Source: Candidatus Ruthturnera sp. Tsphm01
GTDB lineage: Bacteria > Pseudomonadota > Gammaproteobacteria > PS1 > Pseudothioglobaceae
Assembly (NCBI GenBank): GCA_030142985.1
Contig: CP125320.1
Span: 439,639-503,638, forward strand
Direction of reading: 5' to 3'
Length of the DNA stretch: 64,000 nt
A program made the translations under genes and the position numbers. Shown one piece after another: positions 46,199-54,666 of this stretch (position 1 is its first letter; every line of letters begins with the position of its first letter). The notes under the pieces were generated by a model. The model saw only the letters and a list, made by a program, of their open reading frames with translations. It had not been told where the DNA came from and made no database searches.

Positions 46199-46256
46199 TA
46201 TTAATATAAGGACATATTTCCTTATATTACTATATTAAAGAAAAATTATGTAAAAA
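46195..46256 (-). promoter_or_regulatory. Conserved palindromic leader, copy b
   Basis: TAACTATTAATATAAGG, ACATATTTCCTTATATTAC, then TATATTAAAG...TTATGTAAAAA. About 60 bp match copy c at 61764-61825. Arms ATAAGGA/TCCTTAT. On the minus strand it ends in AATAGTTAGATG, i.e. at a GTTRRRY box. Confidence 0.75.
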
Positions 46257-46382
46257 CAGAGTGTTTCCCGTCTCTTTAAAAATTAATATAAATTACCTAC
46301 CTAATATAAGATATTAAGATGATAAATATTCATTATATAATTCTTCTTTTAGGTTAAAAAAAAGCCATGTTAGCATAAAAAA
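46257..46382. other. AT-rich spacer after metH
   Basis: No gene seen. AGCCATGTTAGCAT followed (minus strand) by a T-run at about 46355-46375 may end the metH transcript, but the stem is weak. Confidence 0.35.
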
Positions 46383-49300
46383 CTATTCCAAGTTAGGTGA
46401 GAGTAGTTTTTCTGCTTGTTCTAACGAAACGCCTTTGCGTTTGGCGTAGTTTTCTAGCTGTGCTTGGTTGATTTTTGCCACACCAAAGTATTTAGCATCG
46501 GAGTTGGCAAAATACCAGCCACTAACGCTAGCAGTGGGTAGCATGGCGAATGAGCTAGTAAGGGTCATGCCAGTGTTTTTTTCAACATCAAGTAACGCCC
46601 AGAGTTTTTCTTTTTCGCTATGCTCGGGGCAGGATGGGTAGCCAGGGGCAGGGCGGATGCCATCAAATTTTTCTTGGATGAGTTGGTTATTATTAAACGC
46701 CTCAGAGCTATAACCCCAAAGTACAGTGCGTAGTTTAAAGTGCATAAGTTCAGTGAAAGCTTCGGCTAGGCGATCAGCTACGGCTTTAATCATGATTGAA
46801 TTATAATCATCATGGTCGGCTTCAAATGCGTTGATAAGTGGTTCGATATTAATGCCAGTGGTCACGGCAAAAGCGCCCATATAATCTTGGATATCGCTGT
46901 CTTTTGGGGCGATAAAGTCGCTTAAACAGAAATTTGGGGTGTTGCCTTTTTTATCCAACTGTTGGCGTAGGTGGTTAAGGATCATTAGCACTTCGCCGTT
47001 TTCATCATACAGCTCAATATCTTCATTGATGCTATTGGCTGGGAAAATGCCGATAACGGCATTGGCAGTGAGTAATTTTTCCTCAATCACTTTTTTAAAT
47101 AAAGCTTTGGCATCATTAAACAGCGCACTAGCGGATTCACCCACAACCTCATCCGTTAAGATATCGGGGAATTTACCGGCTAATTCCCAAGTGCGGAAAA
47201 ACGGTACCCAATCAATAAATTTGAAAATTTCGACTAAGTCGTAGTCTTTTAGAACATGAATGCCTAATTTTTTAGGTTTAACAATGGCATTAAAAGAGAT
47301 GTTGGGCTTGTTGGCTCTGGCTTTTTCCAAAGAGATAAGTTTGCTTTTGCTTTTGTTGGCACGGCGCTGCCTGACGATTTCGTATTCTTTCTGGGTGTCG
47401 GCTAGTAGTTTTGGTTTTAATCTTTCAGATAATAGACTTGAGGCTACACCAACAGACTTAGAAGCGTCTTGTACGTAAAATACGCCATGATTGTATTCTG
47501 GCTCAATTTTCACGGCTGTGTGTGCTTTAGAGGTGGTGGCACCGCCAATCATTAGGGGTAACTTAAAACCTTGGCGAGTCATTTCCTTGGCGACAAACAC
47601 CATCTCATCTAGTGAGGGTGTGATGAGTCCAGATAGGCCGATAATATCCACGTTTTCTTTTCTGGCAGTCTCTAAAATGGTTTCGGTGGGCACCATAACG
47701 CCTAAATCTATAATCTCATAATTATTACAAGAAAGCACCACACCAACAATATTTTTGCCAATATCGTGCACATCGCCTTTAACCGTTGCCATTAAGATTT
47801 TTCCTCGTGAAGTGGAGGCGCAATCTTCTTTTTCGGATTCTAAGAATGGGTCTAGGTAGGCGACGGATTTTTTCATCACACGGGCGGATTTCACCACTTG
47901 TGGCAAGAACATTTTGCCTGCACCAAACAAATCACCAACGATGTTCATACCACTCATTAGCGGACCTTCAATGACAAGAATAGGGCGACCTAATTTATCA
48001 AAGGCTTCTTGAGTATCCTCATTAATATATTTAGTAATGCCTTTAACTAGAGCATGTTCTAGGCGTTTTTCTACTGCCCATGTGCGCCATTCTAAGTCCT
48101 TTCTATTGTCTTTTTTCTCAAGCGTGCCAGAGAATTGGGCGGCAATATCTACCAAGCGCTCACCAGCTTTATTATCAGCATTAAGCACTACATCTTCAAC
48201 GGCTTTTTTAAGTTTTGGGTTGATATCATCATAAGCCACTAATTGCCTTGCATTGACGATGCCCATCGTCATGCCGGCTTTGATAGCGTGGTATAAAAAT
48301 ACCGAATGAATTGCCTCACGCAAGGCGTTGTTGCCTCTAAATGAAAACGAAATGTTAGACACGCCACCAGATATTTTGGCGTAAGGTAGATTTTTATTAA
48401 TAATGCGTGTGGCTTCAATAAAATCTACCCCATAATTGTCATGCGCCTCAATGCCTGTTGCTACGGCAAAGATATTGGGGTCAAAAATAATGTCCTCTGG
48501 CGGGAAATTAACTTCATTAACTAGAATATGGTAGGCTTGTGTGCAAATTTCAATTTTGCGTGCTTGTGTGTCTGCTTGTCCGACTTCGTCAAATGCCATA
48601 ACGATAATCGCCGCACCATAACGTTTGCACAAATGAGCATATTTTATAAAGTTTGTCTTGCCTTCTTTGAGTGAGATGGAATTGACAATGGGTTTACCTT
48701 GTGTACATTTAAGCCCAGCTTCGATAATACTCCATTTAGAAGAGTCCACCATCAGTGGCACTTTGGCAATGTCAGGCTCTGAAGCGATTAAATTCATAAA
48801 ACGAACCATAGCGACTTTGCCATCAAGCATGCCTTCGTCCATATTAATATCAACCACTTGTGCGCCTTCTTCAACTTGCGTACGGCAAATATCTAGTGCT
48901 TCTTCATATTCTTCGTTAAGAATAAGGCGTTTAAATTTGGCTGAGCCTGTAATATTAGCGCGCTCGCCAATATTTACAAACAGTGAATTGTCGCCAATAT
49001 TAAAGACCTCAAGCCCTGACAAGCGACATTCTGGCTTAATGGCTGGGATTTTTCTTGGTGGCATGTCCTTAATAGCATCGGCAATGGCTTCAATATGCTC
49101 AGGCGTTGAACCGCAGCAGCCACCTAAGATATTCACCAAGCCTGAACTTGCCCATTCGCTGACTTGCTCGCTCATGGTTATGGCATCTAAGTCATATTCG
49201 CCAAATTCATTGGGCAAACCAGCATTTGGATGGGCTGATACGTAAGTGTCTGCCACGCGTGACATTTCAGCTACATATTGGCGCAACAAATCAGGACCTA

Positions 49301-50045
49301 ATGCACAATTAAGCCCAATAGAAATTGGTTTAGCGTGGCGCAATGAGTTATAAAAAGCTTCGGTCATTTGTCCAGATAGGGTACGACCAGAAGCATCAGT
49401 AATTGTGCCAGAAATCATAATTGGTAATTCAATACTATCGTCTTCAAAGACTTGTTCAACTGCAAAAATGGCAGCTTTAGCATTGAGTGTGTCAAAAATA
49501 GTTTCAATTAGAATAATGTCTGCACCACCTTTAATCAAGCCACGAGTAGATTCCATATAAACATCAACCAACTCATCAAAGGTGACGCTTCTAAATCCAG
49601 GGTCGTTTACATTTGGTGAGAGTGAACAAGTGCGTGAAGTTGGGCCGATAACGCCAGCAACAAATCTTGGTTTTTCAGCACTTGAAAATTCATCTGTTGC
49701 TTGACGTGCAATTTTGGCACTTTCAACGTTAATTTCATAGGCCAACTCTTCCATTTTATAATCAGACATGGAGGTGCGTGTTGCATTAAAGGTATTGGTT
49801 TCAATGATATCAACACCTACTCTTAAGTAGTCTTTGTGAATGTCTTTAATAATTTGAGGCTGAGTCAGTGAGAGTAAATCGTTGTTACCTTGAACCAAAA
49901 CATGCCAATCTTTAAAACGCTCGCCACGATAGTCTTGCTCGGTTAATTTGTGCTTTTGAATCATGGTACCCATAGCACCATCAAGTACTAAAATTCGTTG
50001 CTCTAAAAGGGTTTGTAATATCTGCCTTGTATTCATGATTGGCAT
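46383..50045 (-). CDS. metH: Cobalamin-dependent methionine synthase
   Basis: 1220 aa, near the E. coli length (1227). Four modules: homocysteine domain with [12 protein letters not shown] and the zinc cysteines in [14 protein letters not shown]; methyl-THF domain ([20 protein letters not shown]); B12 domain with the lower-ligand His760 in [18 protein letters not shown]; and C-terminal AdoMet activation domain ([19 protein letters not shown]). It transfers methyl from 5-methyl-THF to homocysteine and requires B12. No cobalamin biosynthesis genes or cobalamin riboswitch were seen. ATG at 50036 (MNTRQILQ) is an equally good start. Confidence 0.97.
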   Translation of the reverse strand: MPIMNTRQILQTLLEQRILVLDGAMGTMIQKHKLTEQDYRGERFKDWHVLVQGNNDLLSLTQPQIIKDIHKDYLRVGVDIIETNTFNATRTSMSDYKMEELAYEINVESAKIARQATDEFSSAEKPRFVAGVIGPTSRTCSLSPNVNDPGFRSVTFDELVDVYMESTRGLIKGGADIILIETIFDTLNAKAAIFAVEQVFEDDSIELPIMISGTITDASGRTLSGQMTEAFYNSLRHAKPISIGLNCALGPDLLRQYVAEMSRVADTYVSAHPNAGLPNEFGEYDLDAITMSEQVSEWASSGLVNILGGCCGSTPEHIEAIADAIKDMPPRKIPAIKPECRLSGLEVFNIGDNSLFVNIGERANITGSAKFKRLILNEEYEEALDICRTQVEEGAQVVDINMDEGMLDGKVAMVRFMNLIASEPDIAKVPLMVDSSKWSIIEAGLKCTQGKPIVNSISLKEGKTNFIKYAHLCKRYGAAIIVMAFDEVGQADTQARKIEICTQAYHILVNEVNFPPEDIIFDPNIFAVATGIEAHDNYGVDFIEATRIINKNLPYAKISGGVSNISFSFRGNNALREAIHSVFLYHAIKAGMTMGIVNARQLVAYDDINPKLKKAVEDVVLNADNKAGERLVDIAAQFSGTLEKKDNRKDLEWRTWAVEKRLEHALVKGITKYINEDTQEAFDKLGRPILVIEGPLMSGMNIVGDLFGAGKMFLPQVVKSARVMKKSVAYLDPFLESEKEDCASTSRGKILMATVKGDVHDIGKNIVGVVLSCNNYEIIDLGVMVPTETILETARKENVDIIGLSGLITPSLDEMVFVAKEMTRQGFKLPLMIGGATTSKAHTAVKIEPEYNHGVFYVQDASKSVGVASSLLSERLKPKLLADTQKEYEIVRQRRANKSKSKLISLEKARANKPNISFNAIVKPKKLGIHVLKDYDLVEIFKFIDWVPFFRTWELAGKFPDILTDEVVGESASALFNDAKALFKKVIEEKLLTANAVIGIFPANSINEDIELYDENGEVLMILNHLRQQLDKKGNTPNFCLSDFIAPKDSDIQDYMGAFAVTTGINIEPLINAFEADHDDYNSIMIKAVADRLAEAFTELMHFKLRTVLWGYSSEAFNNNQLIQEKFDGIRPAPGYPSCPEHSEKEKLWALLDVEKNTGMTLTSSFAMLPTASVSGWYFANSDAKYFGVAKINQAQLENYAKRKGVSLEQAEKLLSPNLE

Positions 50046-50370
50046 TATACAAGTATATAATAAGCTCTAAATTGTAATAAAGGGTGGGGATGCAGTGAGA
50101 GACCTTTGTATAATTATACAAAATCACCAAAATATCATCTTTCATCAACTTGGGGCAACCTTTCCAGTGATGCCAAACAGTCAGACACTTAACTCTATTA
50201 ATCATACACCAGTCATGAACAACTTTGGGTCGCCAGAGTCTTATTTTGACTATCTATATTCACGCAGTGTGCACTCTTTTTAAATATCAATCTCGCTTAA
50301 AAACCAGTTTGCATAAACATATTATTATGTTATAATATAAATTGAATTAATTATATGGAGATATATAACA
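50046..50370. other. Intergenic stretch with an IS-type repeat relic
   Basis: At 50099 GAGACCTTTGTATAA begins, followed by CAAAATCACCAAAATATCAT and CTTTCATCAACTTGG, similar to the repeats at 25576 and 51456. Translation gives NHQNIIFHQLGATF, which may be the start of a decayed transposase. The promoter of the 50371 gene is at 50309-50336. Confidence 0.5.
50309..50336 (+). promoter_or_regulatory. Probable sigma70 promoter of the 50371 gene
   Basis: TTGCAT (50309-50314), 16-bp spacer, TATAAT (50331-50336). The ATG is 35 bp further on, with TGGAG as ribosome binding site. Confidence 0.6.
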
Positions 50371-50745
50371 ATGAAAAAGATTTTTGCAATAGTGTTATTG
50401 ACATTCACCCTAAGTGCAAATGCATTTTGGAATAGCAACAACAGCCCTTGGGGTAATGGATATAACAACTATAACAGTTATGGCTACCAAAAAGATAATG
50501 GCATATTTGGCTATAACCCATACAATTTTTGGAATCCTCGTTGGTATGCAGAAGAAATGAGTAATGTGTTTGATGAGTTTGATAACAATGGCTGGAGCAA
50601 CAACGGTAATGGCTATGGTCGTAATGGCTATGGTCGTAATGGCTATGGTCGTAATGGCTATGGTCGTAATGGCTATGTAAATACCCCGTGGGGAACTAGC
50701 GTTGCACCTAAAATAACCATACCAGTAACATCAACAGCAAAATAG
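50371..50745 (+). CDS. Secreted Asn/Gly/Tyr-rich repeat protein (sulfur-globule-protein-like)
   Basis: 124 aa. Signal peptide MKKIFAIVLLTFTLSANA. The mature chain is dominated by Asn, Gly, Tyr and Trp (SNNSPWGNGYNNYNSYGY) with four perfect NGYGR repeats and no Cys. Such low-complexity Gly/Tyr/Asn-rich exported proteins are typical of the envelope proteins of periplasmic sulfur globules in purple and other sulfur oxidisers. The assignment is by composition and context, not by domain. Own promoter upstream and terminator downstream. The second protein of the same style is at 50849. Confidence 0.6.
   Translation: MKKIFAIVLLTFTLSANAFWNSNNSPWGNGYNNYNSYGYQKDNGIFGYNPYNFWNPRWYAEEMSNVFDEFDNNGWSNNGNGYGRNGYGRNGYGRNGYGRNGYVNTPWGTSVAPKITIPVTSTAK
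50611..50677 (+). repeat. 15-bp tandem repeat, 4.4 copies
   Basis: GGCTATGGTCGTAAT at 50611, 50626, 50641 and 50656, then GGCTATG. All four copies are identical, encoding GYGRN. In-frame slippage would change protein length. Confidence 0.97.
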
Positions 50746-50761
50746 TATAAAAACTATGATT

Positions 50762-50792
50762 AAAAAAACCAGCATTAGTTGCTGGTTTTTTT
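50762..50792 (+). terminator. Intrinsic terminator
   Basis: AAAAAAACCAGC-ATTAGTT-GCTGGTTTTTTT, a 12-bp stem with a T-run, after the 50371 gene. It separates the two secreted-protein genes. Confidence 0.92.
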
Positions 50793-50848
50793 CGCTAAAA
50801 ATAAGACATTAGGCTTGCTAATAACAATTAATGAATGAAAAAAAAAGT

Positions 50849-51325
50849 ATGAAAAAAATAACAACAGCTTCCTTGCTAATATTGGCACTTAATGCTACTG
50901 CAAATTGGGGTAATAATTGGCATAGTGACAATCCTATGAATTTTGGTAATAACACACCTTGGAACAATGGCAACTTTAACCACACCCCATGGGGTGGCAA
51001 TACTTGGGGTAATCCACCTTGGAATGGTAATAGTTTTAACAATTCTCCTTGGGGTAATGGCAATAATTGGGGAAACTCTCCTTGGAGTAATAGTAATTAT
51101 TTTACGCCATTTAGAGTTAATAATAACTTCAACCCTTTTAACGGTAGCAATAGACAGCCACTTAGTTTTGGCACTAACACCACCCCTTGGGGGGTTAATA
51201 CCAACTCTAATTCATTTGGAGTAATGAATAACAGCCCTTGGGATTATGGCTATAACCAAGAAATTCCAGTAACGGCTGAAACAGAAAATAATGAGTATTC
51301 AGCACCAACCGAAGACGTTAAATAA
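50849..51325 (+). CDS. Secreted Asn/Trp/Gly-rich repeat protein (sulfur-globule-protein-like)
   Basis: 158 aa from ATG 50849 (MKKITTASLLILALNATA signal peptide); an ATG six codons upstream (50831) is possible. The mature chain repeats a short (N)xSPWGN motif: NTPWNNGNFN, HTPWGGNTWG, NPPWNGNSFN, NSPWGNGNNW, NSPWSNSNYF. It shares the SPWGN motif with the 50371 protein, so the two are related by style or duplication. No Cys. Probably periplasmic structural protein; sulfur-globule envelope is a hypothesis. Confidence 0.6.
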   Translation: MKKITTASLLILALNATANWGNNWHSDNPMNFGNNTPWNNGNFNHTPWGGNTWGNPPWNGNSFNNSPWGNGNNWGNSPWSNSNYFTPFRVNNNFNPFNGSNRQPLSFGTNTTPWGVNTNSNSFGVMNNSPWDYGYNQEIPVTAETENNEYSAPTEDVK

Positions 51326-51341
51326 ATTATAAGTTGCGTAG

Positions 51342-51370
51342 CAAAAATCAGCTTTATGCTGGTTTTTTTA
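51342..51370 (+). terminator. Intrinsic terminator
   Basis: AAAAATCAGC-TTTAT-GCTGGTTTTTTT after the 50849 gene; stem with T-run, similar in sequence to the one at 50762. Confidence 0.88.
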
Positions 51371-51645
51371 TTGCCTTTAATGTCAAAGCATTATGCTTAT
51401 TAATGTTAGTTTGGATTAAAATACTCGCCCAAAATAATCATTAAAATCCAGGAAAACATGAATAATCATCAAAACACCATCTTTCATCAACTTGGTGGCT
51501 TTTCCAGCGATGTCAAGCGGTTTTCTGGTAGGATAAAAATACCCTTAAGCCCTGCTAGGAGTGAATTTAAATAATTCCAAATTTAATAAAACCTATCATT
51601 TTTCTCATCATTCATAATGATGTAACAAACTCTTAGGAATAAAAA
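51371..51645. other. Intergenic repeat relic
   Basis: At 51456-51572 a 38-codon ORF reads MNNHQNTIFHQLGGFSSDVK and so on. The first 14 codons also occur at 25590 (MNNHQNTIFHQFG) and 50118. These look like copies of the 5' end of one decayed transposase gene. No other gene. Confidence 0.45.
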
Positions 51646-52038
51646 ATGAATAAAGATTGCTTATTTTGTCAATTGCGTGAAGAAAGAATTATTGGACAGT
51701 GTGATTTAACCATTACGTTTTTAGATTCTTATCCTGCCTCTCCTGGGCATGCGTTAATTATCCCTAAAAGGCACGTCGCTACTTATTTTGACATTACCGA
51801 ACAAGAGCAAAATGCGATTGCTAAAGCCATCCAAAAAGCCAAATTGATGCTTGATGAGGAGTTTTCTCCAGATGGTTATAACATTGGTGTAAATAATGGC
51901 AGGGCAGCAGGACAGAGTGTTATGCACTTACATGTGCATTTGATTCCTAGATATAAAGGCGATGTTGAGAATCCCAAGGGTGGTGTGCGATGGGTGATTT
52001 CAAATAAGGCTGATTATTGGAGCAATCAAGATAAATAA
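51646..52038 (+). CDS. HIT-family hydrolase
   Basis: 130 aa. Histidine triad HLHVHLIPRYKGD (H94, H96, H98). N-terminal CLFCQL Cys pair. GHALIIPKRHVATYFDITEQ places it with Ap4A-hydrolase-like (FHIT/Hit1) proteins rather than HinT. It probably cleaves dinucleoside polyphosphates or nucleotidyl adducts. TAGGAAT ribosome binding site. Convergent with ssb, with a shared terminator between. Confidence 0.9.
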   Translation: MNKDCLFCQLREERIIGQCDLTITFLDSYPASPGHALIIPKRHVATYFDITEQEQNAIAKAIQKAKLMLDEEFSPDGYNIGVNNGRAAGQSVMHLHVHLIPRYKGDVENPKGGVRWVISNKADYWSNQDK

Positions 52039-52053
52039 TACGTTTGAGCGCGC

Positions 52054-52086
52054 AATAATAAACCCATAAAAATGGGTTTATTATTA
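52054..52086. terminator. Bidirectional terminator between HIT gene and ssb
   Basis: AATAATAAACCCA-TAAAAA-TGGGTTTATTATT, 13-bp stem, A/T-rich on both sides. Confidence 0.8.
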
Positions 52087-52103
52087 TTGTGTATTCCCCG
52101 CTT

Positions 52104-52592
52104 TTAAAAAGGAATGTCATCATCAAACCCAGAATTATCAACAGGTGTGATAGGGTCTGAGACTGGCGTCGCTGTGGCTTGTTGTGGTGCAGATGCAGAA
52201 GGGGCTGATTGTTGAGGTTGAGGCGCACCACCCATGTCAGCATTGTCACGACGATCTAACATTTGTAATGTGCCATTAAAACCAGACACAACTATTTCAG
52301 TTGTGTAACGGTCAGCACCAGTTTTGTCTTGCCATTTACGTGTTCTTAGGCTACCTTCAACGTAAACTTTAGAACCTTTGTGCAAATATTGACCAGCAAT
52401 TTCAGCCAACTTTCCAAATAAACTAACGCGATGCCACTCAGTTTTATCAACCTTTTGTCCTGTGTTTTTATCTGTCCAACTTTCACTGGTTGCAACGGAT
52501 AAAGTGGTTACTGCTCTACCATCAGAGGTGTATTTTAATTCTACATCTTGACCTAAATTGCCTACTAAAATTACTTTGTTGATTCCTGCCAT
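52104..52592 (-). CDS. ssb: Single-stranded DNA-binding protein
   Basis: 162 aa from ATG 52592 ([20 protein letters not shown]); the frame extends upstream into the MFS gene but GGAGC lies just before this ATG. OB-fold ([33 protein letters not shown]), Gln/Pro/Ala-rich linker and the C-terminal tip DDDIPF that binds replication and repair partners. Binds ssDNA as a tetramer. Located just after an MFS gene, as often in gammaproteobacteria. Confidence 0.96.
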   Translation of the reverse strand: MAGINKVILVGNLGQDVELKYTSDGRAVTTLSVATSESWTDKNTGQKVDKTEWHRVSLFGKLAEIAGQYLHKGSKVYVEGSLRTRKWQDKTGADRYTTEIVVSGFNGTLQMLDRRDNADMGGAPQPQQSAPSASAPQQATATPVSDPITPVDNSGFDDDIPF

Positions 52593-52606
52593 TTTTTTTG
52601 CTCCGA

Positions 52607-53782
52607 TTAATTTTCTGTCGCCCGTTTGATGGGTATTTTTTGCTTTGTTATTAGGATAGTTATCCACCAAATAATTGCAATAAATGTGGTGAATAAGAAT
52701 ACACTATTTAGATTAGATATGTTGTAAATCCACCCACCAACAATTCCGCCAACGAACGCACCTAAAAACTGTGATGTGGCGTATAAACTCATTGCCAAGC
52801 CACGTTTATCAGCGCTTGCGTTTGAGGCTATGAGTGAAGGTAGAATAGCTTCTAATGCATTAAAAGCAATAAAGAATAAAGTTAGGAGAATGAAAAATGA
52901 GGCATAAGTAAGCTGTATTTTATAAAACAAAAATTGACTAATCATTAGCAGTGCAATGGCGCTTAAAAATACAGGTTTAATTTTTTGATATTTGGAAGCT
53001 AAAATAACCATTGGCAACATACCAACAAAGGACAAGATAATAATGGGCAAATACATTTGCCAACTGTCTTTAATGTCAACAATGTTGTTTTCTTTTAAAA
53101 AAATTGGCATGGCAATAAAAGCACAAGTTAGAATTAAATGTAGTGCAAAGATGCTAAAATCCAGCCGTAGTAAATCAATATTGATTACTTTTTTAATGTT
53201 TGCAATTGACAAGGCGTATTGCTCTTTAGGTTTGGCGTTGGGTAGGGTGCTAACAACAATCAGTGCAACAACAGCAAGTAAAGCAATCACCCAAAACAAG
53301 CCAGATATGCCTAAATTAACACTAATGATAGGACCTAGTAGTAAAGCCAACATAAAGGCCATGCCTATTTGCACACCCACAAAAGCATTGGCTTTAGGGC
53401 GTTGATTTTCGCTAACGAAATCTGCTAAAAATGCCATCAATACCGCTGAAATAGCACCTGCACCCTGCAAGGCTCTACCAATAACAATACCTATAATGTC
53501 TGTTGAGTTAGCAGCCACAACACTGCCAATAAAAAAGACAACAAGACCAATAATTAGCATGGGTTTGCGACCATATTTGTCTGATAAATAACCAAAAGGA
53601 ATTTGTAATAACGCTTGAGTTAAGCCGTAAATACCAATAGCTAAGCCTATTAAGTAAGGCGTGGTGCTGGTGTATTCACTGGCATAAACTGAAAATATAG
53701 GAAAAATCATAAATAAGCCCAGCATACGCGTAGCCATGATTAAAGAAATCTTAAGCGCGAAAGATCTTTCTTGTTGGTTCAT
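52607..53782 (-). CDS. MFS transporter (YajR/drug-efflux-like)
   Basis: 391 aa, about 12 membrane helices. MFS signature [20 protein letters not shown] between helices 2 and 3, and [20 protein letters not shown]. No long C-terminal domain, unlike E. coli YajR. Substrate not inferable. It lies between bamD and ssb on the same strand. Confidence 0.88.
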   Translation of the reverse strand: MNQQERSFALKISLIMATRMLGLFMIFPIFSVYASEYTSTTPYLIGLAIGIYGLTQALLQIPFGYLSDKYGRKPMLIIGLVVFFIGSVVAANSTDIIGIVIGRALQGAGAISAVLMAFLADFVSENQRPKANAFVGVQIGMAFMLALLLGPIISVNLGISGLFWVIALLAVVALIVVSTLPNAKPKEQYALSIANIKKVINIDLLRLDFSIFALHLILTCAFIAMPIFLKENNIVDIKDSWQMYLPIIILSFVGMLPMVILASKYQKIKPVFLSAIALLMISQFLFYKIQLTYASFFILLTLFFIAFNALEAILPSLIASNASADKRGLAMSLYATSQFLGAFVGGIVGGWIYNISNLNSVFLFTTFIAIIWWITILITKQKIPIKRATEN

Positions 53783-53801
53783 TGGAGTGGGTTAAAAAGT
53801 C

Positions 53802-54569
53802 TTAGTTCTCTAAAGAGTAGTGTGGCGTATATAAAGGATAACTATTCTTTAGTACGCGACGTGCATCTTTTGCTAGTATGTTTGCACTAATAGTGTCGTA
53901 ATTACGCGCCATTAAATGTAGCGCTGCAGGTATTGAAGGTGTGTTTGGATATTTTTCAATGATAAATTTAGTGCGATTGATGGCAGCAATATTAGCCCCT
54001 ATTTTGGTATAGTAAATAGCCACAAATAACTCATGTCTTGATAAAATATTTCTAAGTGTAATTAGACGAGTTTTGGCCTTTTCAGCATATTTAGTTTGGG
54101 GGAATTTATCAATCAATGCTAGGTAGTAGTTAAAGGCGTCACGTACTGAATTAATATCACGCTGGGCGTTGTCAGTGAGGTAGTCATCTAAAAACGAGTG
54201 AGATTTATCTTGTGAAGCAATACCACGTAAATAATAGGCATAAGGAGTTGAAAGGTGCTCTGGATAAAGCTTAATGTAGCTATTTAAGCGATCAATTGCT
54301 TGGTCATAGTCTTTGCTCTTGTATAATGTATAAGCGATTTCTAATTTGGACTGCAGTGCATATTTTGAGCTAGGGTAGGCTGCTTGTAGTCGTTCAAAAA
54401 GTTTAATAGCTTTATCTGTTGAACCTAACGAGGCTTGTTCTTTAGCTTGAGCAAAGAATGTCTTCGGTGACCAACCTTTAGTAATAGATTCTCTTTTAAC
54501 CTCTTCTTGCCAAAAGCAACTGTTGAGTAATAATGTTAAAAAAGGTAGGATGATGAATAATTTTTTCAT
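53802..54569 (-). CDS. bamD: Outer membrane assembly lipoprotein BamD
   Basis: 255 aa. Lipobox LLNSC with Cys18. Five TPR-like repeats, e.g. DKAIKLFERLQAAYPSSKYA, LQSKLEIAYTLYKSKDYDQA and FNYYLALIDKFPQTKYAEKA. Essential partner of BamA in inserting outer membrane beta-barrels. Monocistronic or first gene before the MFS/ssb genes; divergent from spoT. Confidence 0.93.
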   Translation of the reverse strand: MKKLFIILPFLTLLLNSCFWQEEVKRESITKGWSPKTFFAQAKEQASLGSTDKAIKLFERLQAAYPSSKYALQSKLEIAYTLYKSKDYDQAIDRLNSYIKLYPEHLSTPYAYYLRGIASQDKSHSFLDDYLTDNAQRDINSVRDAFNYYLALIDKFPQTKYAEKAKTRLITLRNILSRHELFVAIYYTKIGANIAAINRTKFIIEKYPNTPSIPAALHLMARNYDTISANILAKDARRVLKNSYPLYTPHYSLEN

Positions 54570-54666
54570 AACTCAATGCATTGTTTATTACAGATATGTA
54601 AGGTCATTATACTGGTGTGGTTGTATTATAATGGCAGAGATTTACCCTTAAATTTAACTATATTGA

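Noticed and set aside
50046-50100. Cobalamin riboswitch upstream of metH
   Set aside because: The leader is short and lacks a recognisable B12 box.
50095-50283. 62-codon ORF between metH and the secreted protein gene
   Set aside because: Begins in an IS-type repeat; better explained as a transposase relic.
50611-50677. Possible CRISPR-like or regulatory direct repeats
   Set aside because: Contiguous 15-bp repeats without spacers, in frame in a secreted protein gene.
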